DNA of 64,000 nucleotides from NCBI RefSeq assembly GCF_015751905.1, contig NZ_JADOUF010000001.1, forward strand, positions 2,418,001 to 2,482,000, read 5' to 3'. Origin of the DNA: Longispora fulva (lineage in GTDB: Bacteria; Actinomycetota; Actinomycetes; Mycobacteriales; Micromonosporaceae). The notes under the pieces were generated by a model, which worked only from the letters and a program-made list of their open reading frames with translations, was not told the DNA's origin and searched no databases. The translations under genes and the position numbers were made by a program. Each line of letters opens with the position of its first letter. Positions within the stretch are counted from its first letter, which is position 1. Shown one piece after another: positions 16,839-26,069 of the stretch.

Positions 16839-18962
16839 TCAGCAGGAGGCAGGACGGACCAGGAGGTCGTCGACGCCGAAGGATCCAGCGGGGCTACCGG
16901 TCTGTACCCGGGCGCGCGCCTGGGTGATCGTATTGGTCGACGGTCCGGTGTGCGCGCCAGTGACCACGGGCGTGCCGTTGACGGTGAAGTCGTAGGTCCC
17001 CGTGGCGGGGTGGACGAAGATGTCCAGCACGTACCACTGGCCGGCTTCGTAGGACCCGGTTTCGGTCCAGGAGCCGTTTGCCGTGTACGCCAGCTTTCCG
17101 CTCGCGGCGAGGCTGGTCTTGATGACCTCGACTCCACTGGCGTCGAGGAGGTGCACCCCGAGGGGTACCGTCGTCTGGTCGGCGCGGACCCGCAGCGAGA
17201 CGTGGGTGTCCCCGGACACCGTGACGGTGGTGTTCGTCCTGGCCTCGGTGGCGCCTCGGGTGAGCGTGACGGACTGGCCGTACTCGCCCCACGGGTAGCT
17301 GGTGCCGGGTACGGAGGCGACTGCGACGTTGCCGCTGCTGGTCCAGCCGGCGGGTCCGGAGCCGAGGGTGTCGGTGTCGAAGCGGTAGGTCTGGGTCGGG
17401 GCGCACGCGCCGGCGGAGTTGACGGCGCCGATGTTCGGAGCGCCGCTGCCGGAGACCGGGGCGCCGAAGTAGTCCTTGCCGCCGTTGCCGGAGACCAGGA
17501 CGCCGGCGCCGAGGGTGGCCGCGCCGGTGCCGAGCCGGTAGCCGTTGGGGTCGCGCACCTGGGCGGCGAGCAGCCCGTGCGGGGCGGTGACGGTGTTGGT
17601 CGCGGTCGCCGGCCCGGTGACGTTGTGGAACGCGTTGTGGTCGATGGTGAACCCGCTGTTCGGCAGCGCCCATGGCAGGTTGCCGGAGCCCTCATTGCTG
17701 ACGATGTTGTTGGTGAAGCTGATCGAGCGCGTGTTGGTGGGCGCCTCGTCCTTCACCACCTTGGGGGTCAGCCCGTTGCCGACCACCATGGTGTTGTTGT
17801 AGATCTGGCCGTTCTGCGCGGTACCGGCGCAGATCCGGATCAGCCGGGTGCCGTCGTTGACGGAGATGTTGTTCCGGATGACGAAGTTCTTCGCTGCGGC
17901 GACCGGGCAGATCATGGCGAAGCCGCCCGCGTTGTCGTGCGAGTAGTTGTACTGGACGACGGTGCCGTCGGTGGACTGGTCCACGTCGAAGCCCATCGAG
18001 TCCTTGTCTGTCAGCGCCCCGGCGGCCTCGTTGTACTGGAACGTGGTGTTGACGGTGTTCGCGTTCCACATTCCGGCGTTGTTGGAGTCCGACCGCCGGT
18101 TGAACCCGATCAGGGTGTTGTGCTCGACGAGGGTGCCGGTGGCGGTTTTCGGCACGATGCCGTCGCCGCCGATGTCGTAGAGCCGGTTGCCGCGGATCAC
18201 CGCGTTGGTGTGCGGGAACCAGTTCTGGACGCAGCCGGTGGTGGCGTCGTTCCAGGCCACCAGTTCGGGCCGCCGGCACCAGTTGGACCAGAAGTAGATG
18301 CCCTCACGATCGACGCCCCGCAGCTCGTTGTCCTCGATCAGCAGGCCGTCGAAGGCCGTCTGGGTGGTGCCGCCCTGGGCGTCGACGACGATGCCGCCGG
18401 AGGCGTCCTTCCACTTGCCGATCGGGGAGCCGTCCGGGCTGCCGGGAAACGCCGAGGGCATCTTGCCCCGGACGTCGTGGATGTAGAGGTCGCGGACCGT
18501 GACGCCATGCAGGGTGCCGGCGTCGGCGCCGTAGACGTACACGCCCCGGCGGGTCGTGGTGTTGTCCCCGGTGGCGGTGAGTTCGAGGTCCTGGAGGGTG
18601 AGGTAGGCGTTGTTGGACAGCAGGACGGCCTGGGTGGCCCCGTTGGCGTCGATCCGGGGGCGGGCGGTGCCGGTGCCGTAGGCGCCGATCACGATCTTCG
18701 ACGAGGAGGTACCCGAGCCCACCGGCGCGAACTGGCCGGTGCACGTGACGCCGTGTTGGAAGTTGACGGTGTCGCCCGCCGACAGGGTGACCGCGTGCAC
18801 GGCGGCGAGGTTGTTGAACGGGGACGCCAGGGTGCCGGTGCCGTTGCTGGCGGCGGAGCAGTCGACGTAGTAGCCGGTATTGGTCGCAAAAGCCGGGGCC
18901 GGGGCGAGTGCGACACCGAGGAGGGCTGCGCACGCGAGAACGGTGGAGCGTGGATGGGACAT
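16839..18962 (-). CDS. Secreted right-handed beta-helix repeat protein
   Basis: 707-aa exported protein. A signal peptide (residues 1-26, cleavage after APAFA) precedes an approximately 500-residue parallel beta-helix with many Asn/Asp-rich turns (VIRGNRLYDIGGDG, FVIRNNISVND, QIYNNTMVVGN), as in polysaccharide lyases and related glycan-acting proteins. The C-terminal approximately 170 residues look like a beta-sandwich, perhaps a carbohydrate-binding module. It is the last gene of the sugar operon, 42 nt after the kinase gene. It probably releases the sugar that the operon catabolises; the cleavage chemistry cannot be read from sequence. Confidence 0.8.
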   Translation of the reverse strand: MSHPRSTVLACAALLGVALAPAPAFATNTGYYVDCSAASNGTGTLASPFNNLAAVHAVTLSAGDTVNFQHGVTCTGQFAPVGSGTSSSKIVIGAYGTGTARPRIDANGATQAVLLSNNAYLTLQDLELTATGDNTTTRRGVYVYGADAGTLHGVTVRDLYIHDVRGKMPSAFPGSPDGSPIGKWKDASGGIVVDAQGGTTQTAFDGLLIEDNELRGVDREGIYFWSNWCRRPELVAWNDATTGCVQNWFPHTNAVIRGNRLYDIGGDGIVPKTATGTLVEHNTLIGFNRRSDSNNAGMWNANTVNTTFQYNEAAGALTDKDSMGFDVDQSTDGTVVQYNYSHDNAGGFAMICPVAAAKNFVIRNNISVNDGTRLIRICAGTAQNGQIYNNTMVVGNGLTPKVVKDEAPTNTRSISFTNNIVSNEGSGNLPWALPNSGFTIDHNAFHNVTGPATATNTVTAPHGLLAAQVRDPNGYRLGTGAATLGAGVLVSGNGGKDYFGAPVSGSGAPNIGAVNSAGACAPTQTYRFDTDTLGSGPAGWTSSGNVAVASVPGTSYPWGEYGQSVTLTRGATEARTNTTVTVSGDTHVSLRVRADQTTVPLGVHLLDASGVEVIKTSLAASGKLAYTANGSWTETGSYEAGQWYVLDIFVHPATGTYDFTVNGTPVVTGAHTGPSTNTITQARARVQTGSPAGSFGVDDLLVRPASC

Positions 18963-19004
18963 GGCATTCTGCCTTTCAGGGGGTGCGGTGGTGGTCCCCG
19001 CGGG

Positions 19005-20009
19005 TCAGCGGAGGATGTCCTCCCCTGCCAGTAGGCCGGCGAGTTCGGGGCGCGTTGGTAGCCCCTCCCAGTCGCCGTCGCAGGACACCGCGACGGCGGC
19101 GACGGCCGCGGCGGTGGTCAAAGCGGTGTGGAAGTCCCGACCGGCCGCCAGGTCGGCGAGCAGGCCCGCGGCGAACGCGTCGCCGGCCCCGAGCGGGTCG
19201 CGGACGGTCACCCGATGCGGCGGGATGTGGTGGCGGTGGCCGGCCTCGTAGCCGGTCGCCCCGTCGGCGCCGTGTTTGATGACGAGGAGACGGGGGCCGA
19301 GCTGGGCGAGGGCTGCCGCGGCCCGATCGGACGCGTCGGTGTCGGCGGACCAACCCGTCGCTGAGCCGGCCGGAGTGCCGCCCGTCTCCACCGGCCGGGC
19401 ACCCACGAGCAGTTCCGCCTCATCGAGGGTGGCAAGCACGATGTCGGCGTACCCGGCCAGTTCCCGCAGCACCGGCGCGGCCTTCTCCGCCGGCCACAGC
19501 GTGGACCGCCAGTTGACGTCCAGGCACACGGTCGCACCGTGCCGCCGGGCCCCTGCGACCGCCGCGCGCACCGCTGCGGCCGCCGAGTCAGACAGCGCTG
19601 GGGTGATGCCGGTGACGTGCAGGATGCGGCAGGACCGCAGGTCGTCCTCGTGAACGTGGTCGGGTGCGAGGCGGGAGCCGGCGTTGCCGGCCCGGTAGTA
19701 GGAGACCCGGTGCCGGTCGCTGGTGCGCCGTTCGGTGACGATCAGGCCGGTGGGTACGTCCCGGTCGACGGCGATCGCGTCGACCAGGACGCCTTCGGCG
19801 CGCAGCCGGTCGCGGACGAGGAGGCCGAACTCGTCGTCGCCGAGGACGCCGGTCCACCGGGCGGTGCCGCCGAGCCGGCACACGCCGATCGCGACGGTGC
19901 TCTCGGCTCCGGCCAGCGACACGGCGAGGTGGTGGCCGAGGCGCAGCGGCCCGGTGGTGGTGGAGCGCAGGGCGGCCATGGTCTCGCCGTAGGTGAGGAC
20001 GTCGATCAT
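19005..20009 (-). CDS. PfkB-family sugar kinase, likely 2-keto-3-deoxygluconate-type
   Basis: 334-aa ribokinase-fold kinase. The N-terminal YGETMAALR strand, the LAGAESTVAIG substrate loop and the C-terminal DPLGAGDAFAAGLLADL motif (catalytic Asp in GAGD) are clear. ATG 20009 overlaps the aldolase stop (ATGA). Next to a KDPG-type aldolase and a sugar-acid dehydratase, the best reading is phosphorylation of a 2-keto-3-deoxy sugar acid at C6 (inference). Confidence 0.87.
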   Translation of the reverse strand: MIDVLTYGETMAALRSTTTGPLRLGHHLAVSLAGAESTVAIGVCRLGGTARWTGVLGDDEFGLLVRDRLRAEGVLVDAIAVDRDVPTGLIVTERRTSDRHRVSYYRAGNAGSRLAPDHVHEDDLRSCRILHVTGITPALSDSAAAAVRAAVAGARRHGATVCLDVNWRSTLWPAEKAAPVLRELAGYADIVLATLDEAELLVGARPVETGGTPAGSATGWSADTDASDRAAAALAQLGPRLLVIKHGADGATGYEAGHRHHIPPHRVTVRDPLGAGDAFAAGLLADLAAGRDFHTALTTAAAVAAVAVSCDGDWEGLPTRPELAGLLAGEDILR

Positions 20010-20626
20010 GTCAGCGCCGCCTTCCAGGCCCGGGCCCGGGCGCGCAGGCCCGCCATGTCCCCGGTTTTCAGCGCGTCGCCGGCCAGCGGGGAGCCGACTC
20101 CGACGGCGAACGCCCCGGCGGCCAGCCACGCCCGCGCGTTGTCGCGGTCGACGCCGCCGGTGGCCACGATCTTCAGATCCGGCCACGGGCCGCGCAGCGC
20201 GGTGAGGTAGCCGGGGCCGACGGTGCTGGCGGGGAACAGCTTCACGGCCCGCGCCCCGAGGCCGTGGGCGGTGTGGATCTCGGTGGGGGTGAGGGCGCCG
20301 GGCAGGACGGCGACGCCGTGTTCGGCTGCCCAGCCGATGACGTCGGCGCCCACGGCGGGGCTGATCAGGTAGGTGGCGCCCGCCGCGACCGCGTCGGCGG
20401 CCTGGGTGGTGGTCAGGACCGTGCCGGCGCCGAGCGCGACCGCGTCGCCGAGCCGGTGGCGGATGTCGGCGAGTGCCGTGAGCGCGCCGGGTGTGGTGAG
20501 GGGCAGTTCCACGCAGTCGAGTCCCTCGGAGACGAGGACCTCGGCGGCGTCGGCGAGGTGGTCGGGGGTGGTGGCGCGCAGGATCGCGACGAGGCGAGTG
20601 CCTGCGAGCCGGTCGAGGATGGTCAT
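20006..20626 (-). CDS. KDPG/KDPGal-type aldolase
   Basis: 206-aa class I aldolase of the Eda/DgoA family. The Schiff-base lysine is Lys129 in VKLFPAS, and the conserved Glu40 lies in CVELPLTTP. It would cleave a 6-phospho-2-keto-3-deoxy sugar acid to pyruvate and glyceraldehyde-3-phosphate. ATG 20626 overlaps the upstream ATPase stop by 4 nt, and its own stop overlaps the kinase start. Confidence 0.92.
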   Translation of the reverse strand: MTILDRLAGTRLVAILRATTPDHLADAAEVLVSEGLDCVELPLTTPGALTALADIRHRLGDAVALGAGTVLTTTQAADAVAAGATYLISPAVGADVIGWAAEHGVAVLPGALTPTEIHTAHGLGARAVKLFPASTVGPGYLTALRGPWPDLKIVATGGVDRDNARAWLAAGAFAVGVGSPLAGDALKTGDMAGLRARARAWKAALT

Positions 20627-22674
20627 CGCTGTGCCGCCCGGGTGATCGTGTGCAGGCCGGTGGTCAGCTCGCCGGGGAAGTGGCAGGCGGCGTACCGGTC
20701 GGCGCTGACCTGGGTCAGTGGTGGCGGGGTGGTGGCGCAGATGACGCGTTCGGGCCGGTGTGCGGGGCCGATCGGGCAGCGGCCGTGGAACCGGCAGCCG
20801 GGCGGCGGGTCGAGCGGGCTGGGCACGTCGCCGGTGAGCAGGATGCGTTCGCGGCGGCGTTCCAGGGCCGGGTCGGGTTCGGGGACCGCCGACAGCAGAC
20901 TTGCCGTGTACGGGTGCAGGGGCGCTTCGGTGAGCCGTTCGGCGGGTCCGATCTCGACGATCTGGCCGAGGTACATGACGGCGATCCGGTGGGACAGGTG
21001 CCGGACGACGGCGAGGTCGTGGGCGATGAACAGGTACGCCAGTCCGAGGCGTCGTTGCAGGTCCCGGAGCAGGTTGATCACCTGGGCCTGCAGCGACACG
21101 TCGAGGGCCGACACCGGTTCGTCGCACACGATCAGGCGGGGCCCCACGGCCAGCGCGCGGGCGATGGCGATGCGTTGGCGTTGCCCGCCGGAGAACTCGT
21201 GAGGGTAGCGGTCGGCCATCTCCGGGGCGAGGCCGACGAGTTCGAGGAGTTCGGCGACCCGCCGGTCGGCGTCGGCGCCGCGGGCCAGGCCGTGCACGTC
21301 GAGGGGTTCGCGCAGGACCCGGCCGATGCTCATCCGGGGGTTGAGGGAACTGTAGGGGTCCTGGAACACCATCTGGATGTTGCGGCGCATGCGTTTGGCG
21401 CCTAGCCCGTAGGGGCCGGTGACGTCCGCACCCTCGTAGGTGACGGTGCCGGAGGTGGCCGGGTGGATGCCGACGAGGACCTTGCCGAGGGTGGACTTTC
21501 CGCACCCGGACTCCCCCACGAGGCCGAGGGTCTCACCGGGGGCGATGGTCAGGTTCACGCCGTCCACGGACCGCACGACCGCGCGGGCGCGGCCGAACAG
21601 GTTGCGGTGGACGGGGAAGTGCCGGGTCAGGTCGCGCACCTCCAGCAGAGGGATTCCGGTGGGCGGCGGGGGCACGTCCCCGCCGACCGGCCGGTCCGGT
21701 GGAGCCATGGTGAGGTCGGGCAGCCAGCAGGCGGCCCGGTGCCCGACCGACACGACCTCCAGCGCCGGCTCGTGCCGGGTGCACATCTCGCGGGCCATCG
21801 CGCACCGGGGTGCGAACGCGCAGCCCTGGATAGGGTCGATCAGGTCCGGCGGCCGGCCGTCGATGGGCGTGAGCGTGCTGCCCCGCGCCGCCGCCAGTCG
21901 GGGTGTCGCGGCCAGCAGCCCTCGGGTGTACGGATGCCGCGGGGCCGCGAACAGCTCGTCGACGGTCGCGGACTCCACGATCCGCCCGCCATACATCACG
22001 TTCACCCGCTGGCACAGTCGGGCGACGACGCCGAGGTTGTGCGTGATGAGCACGACGGCGGTGCCGAGTTCGCGGTTGAGGGACGCCAGCAGGTCGAGGA
22101 TCTGGGCCTGCACGGTGACGTCGAGGGCCGTGGTCGGCTCGTCGGCGATGATCACGTCGGGTGCGTTGGCCACGGCCATGGCGATCATGACCCGTTGGCG
22201 CATCCCGCCGGAGAACGCGTGCGGGTAGTCGGCGAGTCGGGCGGCCGGGTCCGGGATGCCGACGAGGCCCATCAGGTGAACGGCACGGTCGCGGGCGGCC
22301 TGGCCGGTGAACTTGCCGTGCGCGAGCATCGCCTCGGTGAGCTGGTCGCGGATCCGCATCACCGGGTTGAGCGAGGACATCGGGTCCTGGAAGATCATGC
22401 CGATCCCTCCACCCCGGACCCGGCGCAGTTCGCTGTCCCCCATGGCGAGCACGTCGCGGCCCCGGTAGCGGACCTGGCCGGACTCGACCCGGCCGGGGGC
22501 CCGGACCATGTTCAGGATCGACATCGCGGTCACCGACTTGCCGGACCCGGACTCCCCCACCAGGGCGACGGTCTCCCCGGCCTCGACGTCGAAGCTGACG
22601 CCGTCGACGGCGCGCACGACGCCGCGGCGGGTGTGAAAGCGCGTGACCAGGTCGCGCACCTCGAGGATGCTCAT
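20623..22674 (-). CDS. Fused DppD-DppF-type ABC ATPase
   Basis: 683-aa protein with two complete oligopeptide-importer ATPase modules. The first (about 1-330) has Walker [11 protein letters not shown] and a C-terminal CAFAPRC cysteine motif. The second (about 345-683) has [29 protein letters not shown] and CRFHGRC. The pair usually comes as two genes; here one polypeptide would energise the two permeases downstream in gene order. The start overlaps the SDR stop (ATGA). Given the operon, the substrate is probably a sugar oligomer or sugar acid, not a peptide. Confidence 0.92.
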   Translation of the reverse strand: MSILEVRDLVTRFHTRRGVVRAVDGVSFDVEAGETVALVGESGSGKSVTAMSILNMVRAPGRVESGQVRYRGRDVLAMGDSELRRVRGGGIGMIFQDPMSSLNPVMRIRDQLTEAMLAHGKFTGQAARDRAVHLMGLVGIPDPAARLADYPHAFSGGMRQRVMIAMAVANAPDVIIADEPTTALDVTVQAQILDLLASLNRELGTAVVLITHNLGVVARLCQRVNVMYGGRIVESATVDELFAAPRHPYTRGLLAATPRLAAARGSTLTPIDGRPPDLIDPIQGCAFAPRCAMAREMCTRHEPALEVVSVGHRAACWLPDLTMAPPDRPVGGDVPPPPTGIPLLEVRDLTRHFPVHRNLFGRARAVVRSVDGVNLTIAPGETLGLVGESGCGKSTLGKVLVGIHPATSGTVTYEGADVTGPYGLGAKRMRRNIQMVFQDPYSSLNPRMSIGRVLREPLDVHGLARGADADRRVAELLELVGLAPEMADRYPHEFSGGQRQRIAIARALAVGPRLIVCDEPVSALDVSLQAQVINLLRDLQRRLGLAYLFIAHDLAVVRHLSHRIAVMYLGQIVEIGPAERLTEAPLHPYTASLLSAVPEPDPALERRRERILLTGDVPSPLDPPPGCRFHGRCPIGPAHRPERVICATTPPPLTQVSADRYAACHFPGELTTGLHTITRAAQR

Positions 22675-23378
22675 GTCTGTACCTCCGGGGAGCGGGCCGT
22701 CAGCCCGCCGTCGACGGGCAGGACCACGCCGGTGACGAACGAGGACTCGGACGAGGCGAGGAAGGCGACGGCGGCGGCGACCTCCTCGGGGCGGCCGGCA
22801 CGGCCGAGCGGGTACGCACGGGTCAGGTCCGCGAGGGTTTCGGGGTCAGACCACAGGTGCGCGTTGCGTTCGACGGCGACGAAGCCTGGGGCGACGGCGT
22901 TGACCCGGACCCCGAGCGGGCCCCATTCCAGGGCCGCCGTGCGGGTGAACGCCTCCAGCGCGGCCTTCGCCGCGGCGTAGGCCCCGAAGGCCGGTGCGGC
23001 CAGCGAGGCGTGCACGGATGTGACGTTGACGATCGCGCCGCCACCGGCGGGCAGCTGGCCCACGAAGTCCCGGGACAACCGGACCGCCGCGTGCAGGCAC
23101 ACGGCGAACGTGCGTTCCCAACCCTCGGCCGTGCCGTCCAGCAACGTCGCCCGTTGTTCCGCGAACGCGCAGTTGACCAGGATGGTCGCCGGCCCGGCGA
23201 CGCTGAGCGCCTCGGCGATGGTGGCTTCGTCGGTGATGTCGCCCCGCACCCCGGTCCCGACGGGCACGGGGTCCAGGTCGACGCCGACGACCGTGGCGCC
23301 GCGGGCGGCGAAGGCCTCGGCGATCGCGCGGCCGATGCCCCGGGCCGCGCCGGTGACGATGGCGGTCTGTCCGTTCAC
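22671..23378 (-). CDS. SDR-family oxidoreductase (sugar dehydrogenase type)
   Basis: 235-aa classical short-chain dehydrogenase. It has the NAD(P)-binding TGAARGIG loop, Asp-ended second strand (GVDLD) that suggests NAD, catalytic Ser (VTSVH), and YAAAK (Tyr/Lys). GTG 23378 overlaps the lactonase stop by 4 nt. In context it would oxidise an aldose to the lactone that the SMP-30 protein opens. Confidence 0.87.
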   Translation of the reverse strand: MNGQTAIVTGAARGIGRAIAEAFAARGATVVGVDLDPVPVGTGVRGDITDEATIAEALSVAGPATILVNCAFAEQRATLLDGTAEGWERTFAVCLHAAVRLSRDFVGQLPAGGGAIVNVTSVHASLAAPAFGAYAAAKAALEAFTRTAALEWGPLGVRVNAVAPGFVAVERNAHLWSDPETLADLTRAYPLGRAGRPEEVAAAVAFLASSESSFVTGVVLPVDGGLTARSPEVQT

Positions 23379-24232
23379 AGCACAACCTCCGGGACGGGTA
23401 CGCCGGTGATCTGAGCCCTGACACGCAGCAACTTCCCGTCGTCGGGCCGCCGGTCGCGCTCGTCGGCGCTCAGCCGGGACCGAGCGCTCGTGACGTACAG
23501 GTCCTCGCCGACGAAGGCGCAGCTGGTCGGGTGGCTGACCGGCAGTTCGACGACATGGTCGAGGCGGCCGGTCGCGGTGTAGCGGTGCAGCGCCCACCCG
23601 CCGAACAGCGCTACCCACACCCCGCCGTCGGCGTCGACGGCCAGCCCGTCGGGGGTGCCGTCGACCGCCGCGAAGGGTCGACGCGCGGTGGCGGTACCCG
23701 TCTGGGGGTCGTAGTCCATCACGTCGATCCGACCGGTGGGGGTGTCGGTGTGATACATCCGGGTGCCGTCCGCAGACCAGCCGAGCCCGTTGGAGATGCC
23801 CAGGTCGCCGAGTACCAGGGTCGGGATCGCGTCGCAGCGGTACAACGCGCCGCGGGTGTCTCCCGCCGCGACGGTGCCGATCCACAGCCGGCCCCGGGGG
23901 TCGGCCTTGCCGTCGTTGGCTCGGCCGCCCGGGGGCAGCCGGTGCGGGATCCGTCGCCCTCCGGCCGCGATGGAGCCGGCCGGTATGTCGGGCAGGGGGA
24001 TCTCCACGAGGTCGCGGTCGTTGGCCAGCAGAAGCGACCCGGTGGCCGTGGGCAGGGCCACGGAGACCGGTCCGTGGAACGTCCGGGACCGCGTCCGGCC
24101 GGTGTCGGGTCGGGTCTGGTGCACCCGGCCCGCCGGAATGTCCACCCACCACAGGCAGCCGCGTCGCGCGTCCCACACCGGGGCTTCGCCGACCTCGGCG
24201 GTGGGCGTGTCGAGTACGTCGATGTCGCTCAT
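23375..24232 (-). CDS. SMP-30/gluconolactonase-family lactonase
   Basis: 285-aa six-bladed beta-propeller hydrolase. Metal-site residues are visible: Glu in GEAPVW, Asn in RANDGKADP, Asn in ISNGLGWS and Asp in DGTPDGLAVD. It would hydrolyse a sugar lactone to the aldonic acid. ATG 24232 overlaps the stop of the permease gene (ATGA). Confidence 0.92.
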   Translation of the reverse strand: MSDIDVLDTPTAEVGEAPVWDARRGCLWWVDIPAGRVHQTRPDTGRTRSRTFHGPVSVALPTATGSLLLANDRDLVEIPLPDIPAGSIAAGGRRIPHRLPPGGRANDGKADPRGRLWIGTVAAGDTRGALYRCDAIPTLVLGDLGISNGLGWSADGTRMYHTDTPTGRIDVMDYDPQTGTATARRPFAAVDGTPDGLAVDADGGVWVALFGGWALHRYTATGRLDHVVELPVSHPTSCAFVGEDLYVTSARSRLSADERDRRPDDGKLLRVRAQITGVPVPEVVL

Positions 24233-25119
24233 CGCCTCAGCAGTCCCTTGTTCAGCCCGTCGGCGATGAGGTTGAACCCCACCACCAGGGCGGTGACGGC
24301 CACCATCGGTCCGATCGCGTACGCCGGGTTGGCGTCCAGGAAGTTGATGGACGTCCGCAGCAGCGAGCCCAGCGACGGTTCGGGCGGTCGGACGCCGAGG
24401 CCGACGAAGCTCATCGCGCCCTCGATGAACACTGCCATCGACAGCGACAGGGCGGCCTGCACGATCAGCGGGTCGACGCAGTTGGGCAGGATGTGCCGGG
24501 TGAGCAGGCGGACCGGTCCGACGCCGGTCACCTTCGCGGCGGTCACGTAGTCGCGGTCGCGCTGGGTCATCATGGCGTCGCGGGTGATCCTGCCGAACAG
24601 CGGCACGTTGACCAGGGCCACGGTCCAGATCACCGCCGTGGTGCCGGGCTGGACGATCGCGGCGACGGTGACGCCGAGGACCAGGGCGGTGAACGCGAGG
24701 GTCACGTCGAAGATGCGTTGCAACACGAGGTCGACGAACCGGTGCACGCCGCAGGCCAGGCCGAGCGCCGTGCCGACGAGGGCTCCGATCGGCACGGCCA
24801 CGAGGGTGATCCAGACGTCGACACGGATGCCGTACAGCACCCGGCTGAACAGGTCTCGTCCGAACTCGTCGGTGCCGAGCGGGTGGGCCGCGGAGATCGG
24901 TGCGAGGGCGTCGGCGCCCTGGGCCTGCGGCGGGTGGCCGGCGAGCAGGGGTGCTGCGAGGCCGAGGGCGAACAGGACGCCGACGGTCGCGAGTCCGGTC
25001 ACGGTGGCCGCGCTCCACCGGCGGGCCGATCCGGGGCGGGTGCGGCGCGGGCGGCGGCCGGGAACAACCGGCGCTCCGGCCGGGGCCGGCGTCAGGTCGG
25101 TGGCGTGGTGGGTGGTCAT
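24229..25119 (-). CDS. ABC importer permease, DppC type
   Basis: 296-aa inner-membrane permease. A cytoplasmic N-terminal tail leads into one membrane segment, then the family segment HPLGTDEFGRDLFSRVLYG and the EAA loop (YVTAAKVTGVG ... HILPN). ATG 25119 is used, not the much longer frame, because it overlaps the DppB-type stop by 4 nt. It forms the channel with the DppB-type subunit. Confidence 0.92.
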   Translation of the reverse strand: MTTHHATDLTPAPAGAPVVPGRRPRRTRPGSARRWSAATVTGLATVGVLFALGLAAPLLAGHPPQAQGADALAPISAAHPLGTDEFGRDLFSRVLYGIRVDVWITLVAVPIGALVGTALGLACGVHRFVDLVLQRIFDVTLAFTALVLGVTVAAIVQPGTTAVIWTVALVNVPLFGRITRDAMMTQRDRDYVTAAKVTGVGPVRLLTRHILPNCVDPLIVQAALSLSMAVFIEGAMSFVGLGVRPPEPSLGSLLRTSINFLDANPAYAIGPMVAVTALVVGFNLIADGLNKGLLRR

Positions 25120-26069
25120 CGGCCCTCCTGGTCGCGCATGCGGGGGTCGAGGGCGGTGTGCGCGATGCCGGTGAGGGACTGCAGCACGACGAACACGGTG
25201 ACCGCGAGCATTAGCAGGTCCTGGACCAGCAGGTAGTCGCGGCCGAGTACGCCGCTGAGGAGGAGTAGGCCGACGCCGGGCCAGGCGAAGATGGCCTCGA
25301 CGACGATCGCGCCGCCGAGCAGCTGTCCGATCTGGATGCCCAGGACGGTCACCACCGGCGGCAACGCGTTGGGCAGCACGTGCCGCCACAGCAGCCGGCG
25401 GCGGCTGATGCCTTTGGCGACGCCGGTGGCGACGAAGTCCTCGTCGAGGACCCGGCGCATCGACGCTGCCAGGAAGCGGGCGATCACGGCGGCGGCGGGC
25501 AGTGCCAGGCACAGCGCGGGCATGATCAGGTACTGCGCCCCGAGCACCGGATCGTCGAACACCGACACCTGTCCGCTGGCCGGCAGTACCCGGGCGGTGA
25601 CCGCGAACACGAGGACCAGCAGCACCCCGGACACGTACGGCGGCACGGCGTACATCAGGCTCACCAGGCCGCCGAGGAGCTGACCGGTGACCTTGCGCCG
25701 GGTGGTGCCCAGTGCCATGCCGGCCGCCCCGCCGACCAGTACGGCCAGCAGCAGGGCCGCGCCGGCGAGTTGGGCGGTGTTGCCCAGACCGTGGCCGATC
25801 AGTGTGCCGATCGGTGCGCCGAGGATGTAGGAGGTGCCCAGGTCCCCGGACAGCAGCCCGCCGAGCCAGGTGGCGTACTGGTGCCACACGCTCTGGTCGA
25901 GTCCCAGCTGGTGGCGGACGGCGTCGATCGTGGCCGGGCTGGGGTCGGGTCCGGCGAGTACCACGGCGGGGTCGCCCGGGGCGAGCCGCAGGATGGCGAA
26001 CACGACCCAGGAGGCGACGAGGAGGACGAGCAGCGCGGACGGTACCCGTCGGAGGGTGTATCCGATCAT
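25116..26069 (-). CDS. ABC importer permease, DppB type
   Basis: 317-aa permease with the typical N-terminus (YTLRRVPSALLVLLVASWVVF), the FAILRLAPGDPA segment and an EAA loop (FVATGVAKGISRRRLLWRHVLPN). ATG 26069 overlaps the binding-protein stop by 4 nt. Confidence 0.92.
   Translation of the reverse strand: MIGYTLRRVPSALLVLLVASWVVFAILRLAPGDPAVVLAGPDPSPATIDAVRHQLGLDQSVWHQYATWLGGLLSGDLGTSYILGAPIGTLIGHGLGNTAQLAGAALLLAVLVGGAAGMALGTTRRKVTGQLLGGLVSLMYAVPPYVSGVLLVLVFAVTARVLPASGQVSVFDDPVLGAQYLIMPALCLALPAAAVIARFLAASMRRVLDEDFVATGVAKGISRRRLLWRHVLPNALPPVVTVLGIQIGQLLGGAIVVEAIFAWPGVGLLLLSGVLGRDYLLVQDLLMLAVTVFVVLQSLTGIAHTALDPRMRDQEGR

Noticed and set aside
16836-19034. 732-codon plus-strand open frame opposite the beta-helix gene
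   Set aside because: Its translation is a Gly/Val/Asp-rich antisense shadow with no domain; the minus strand encodes a coherent secreted beta-helix protein.
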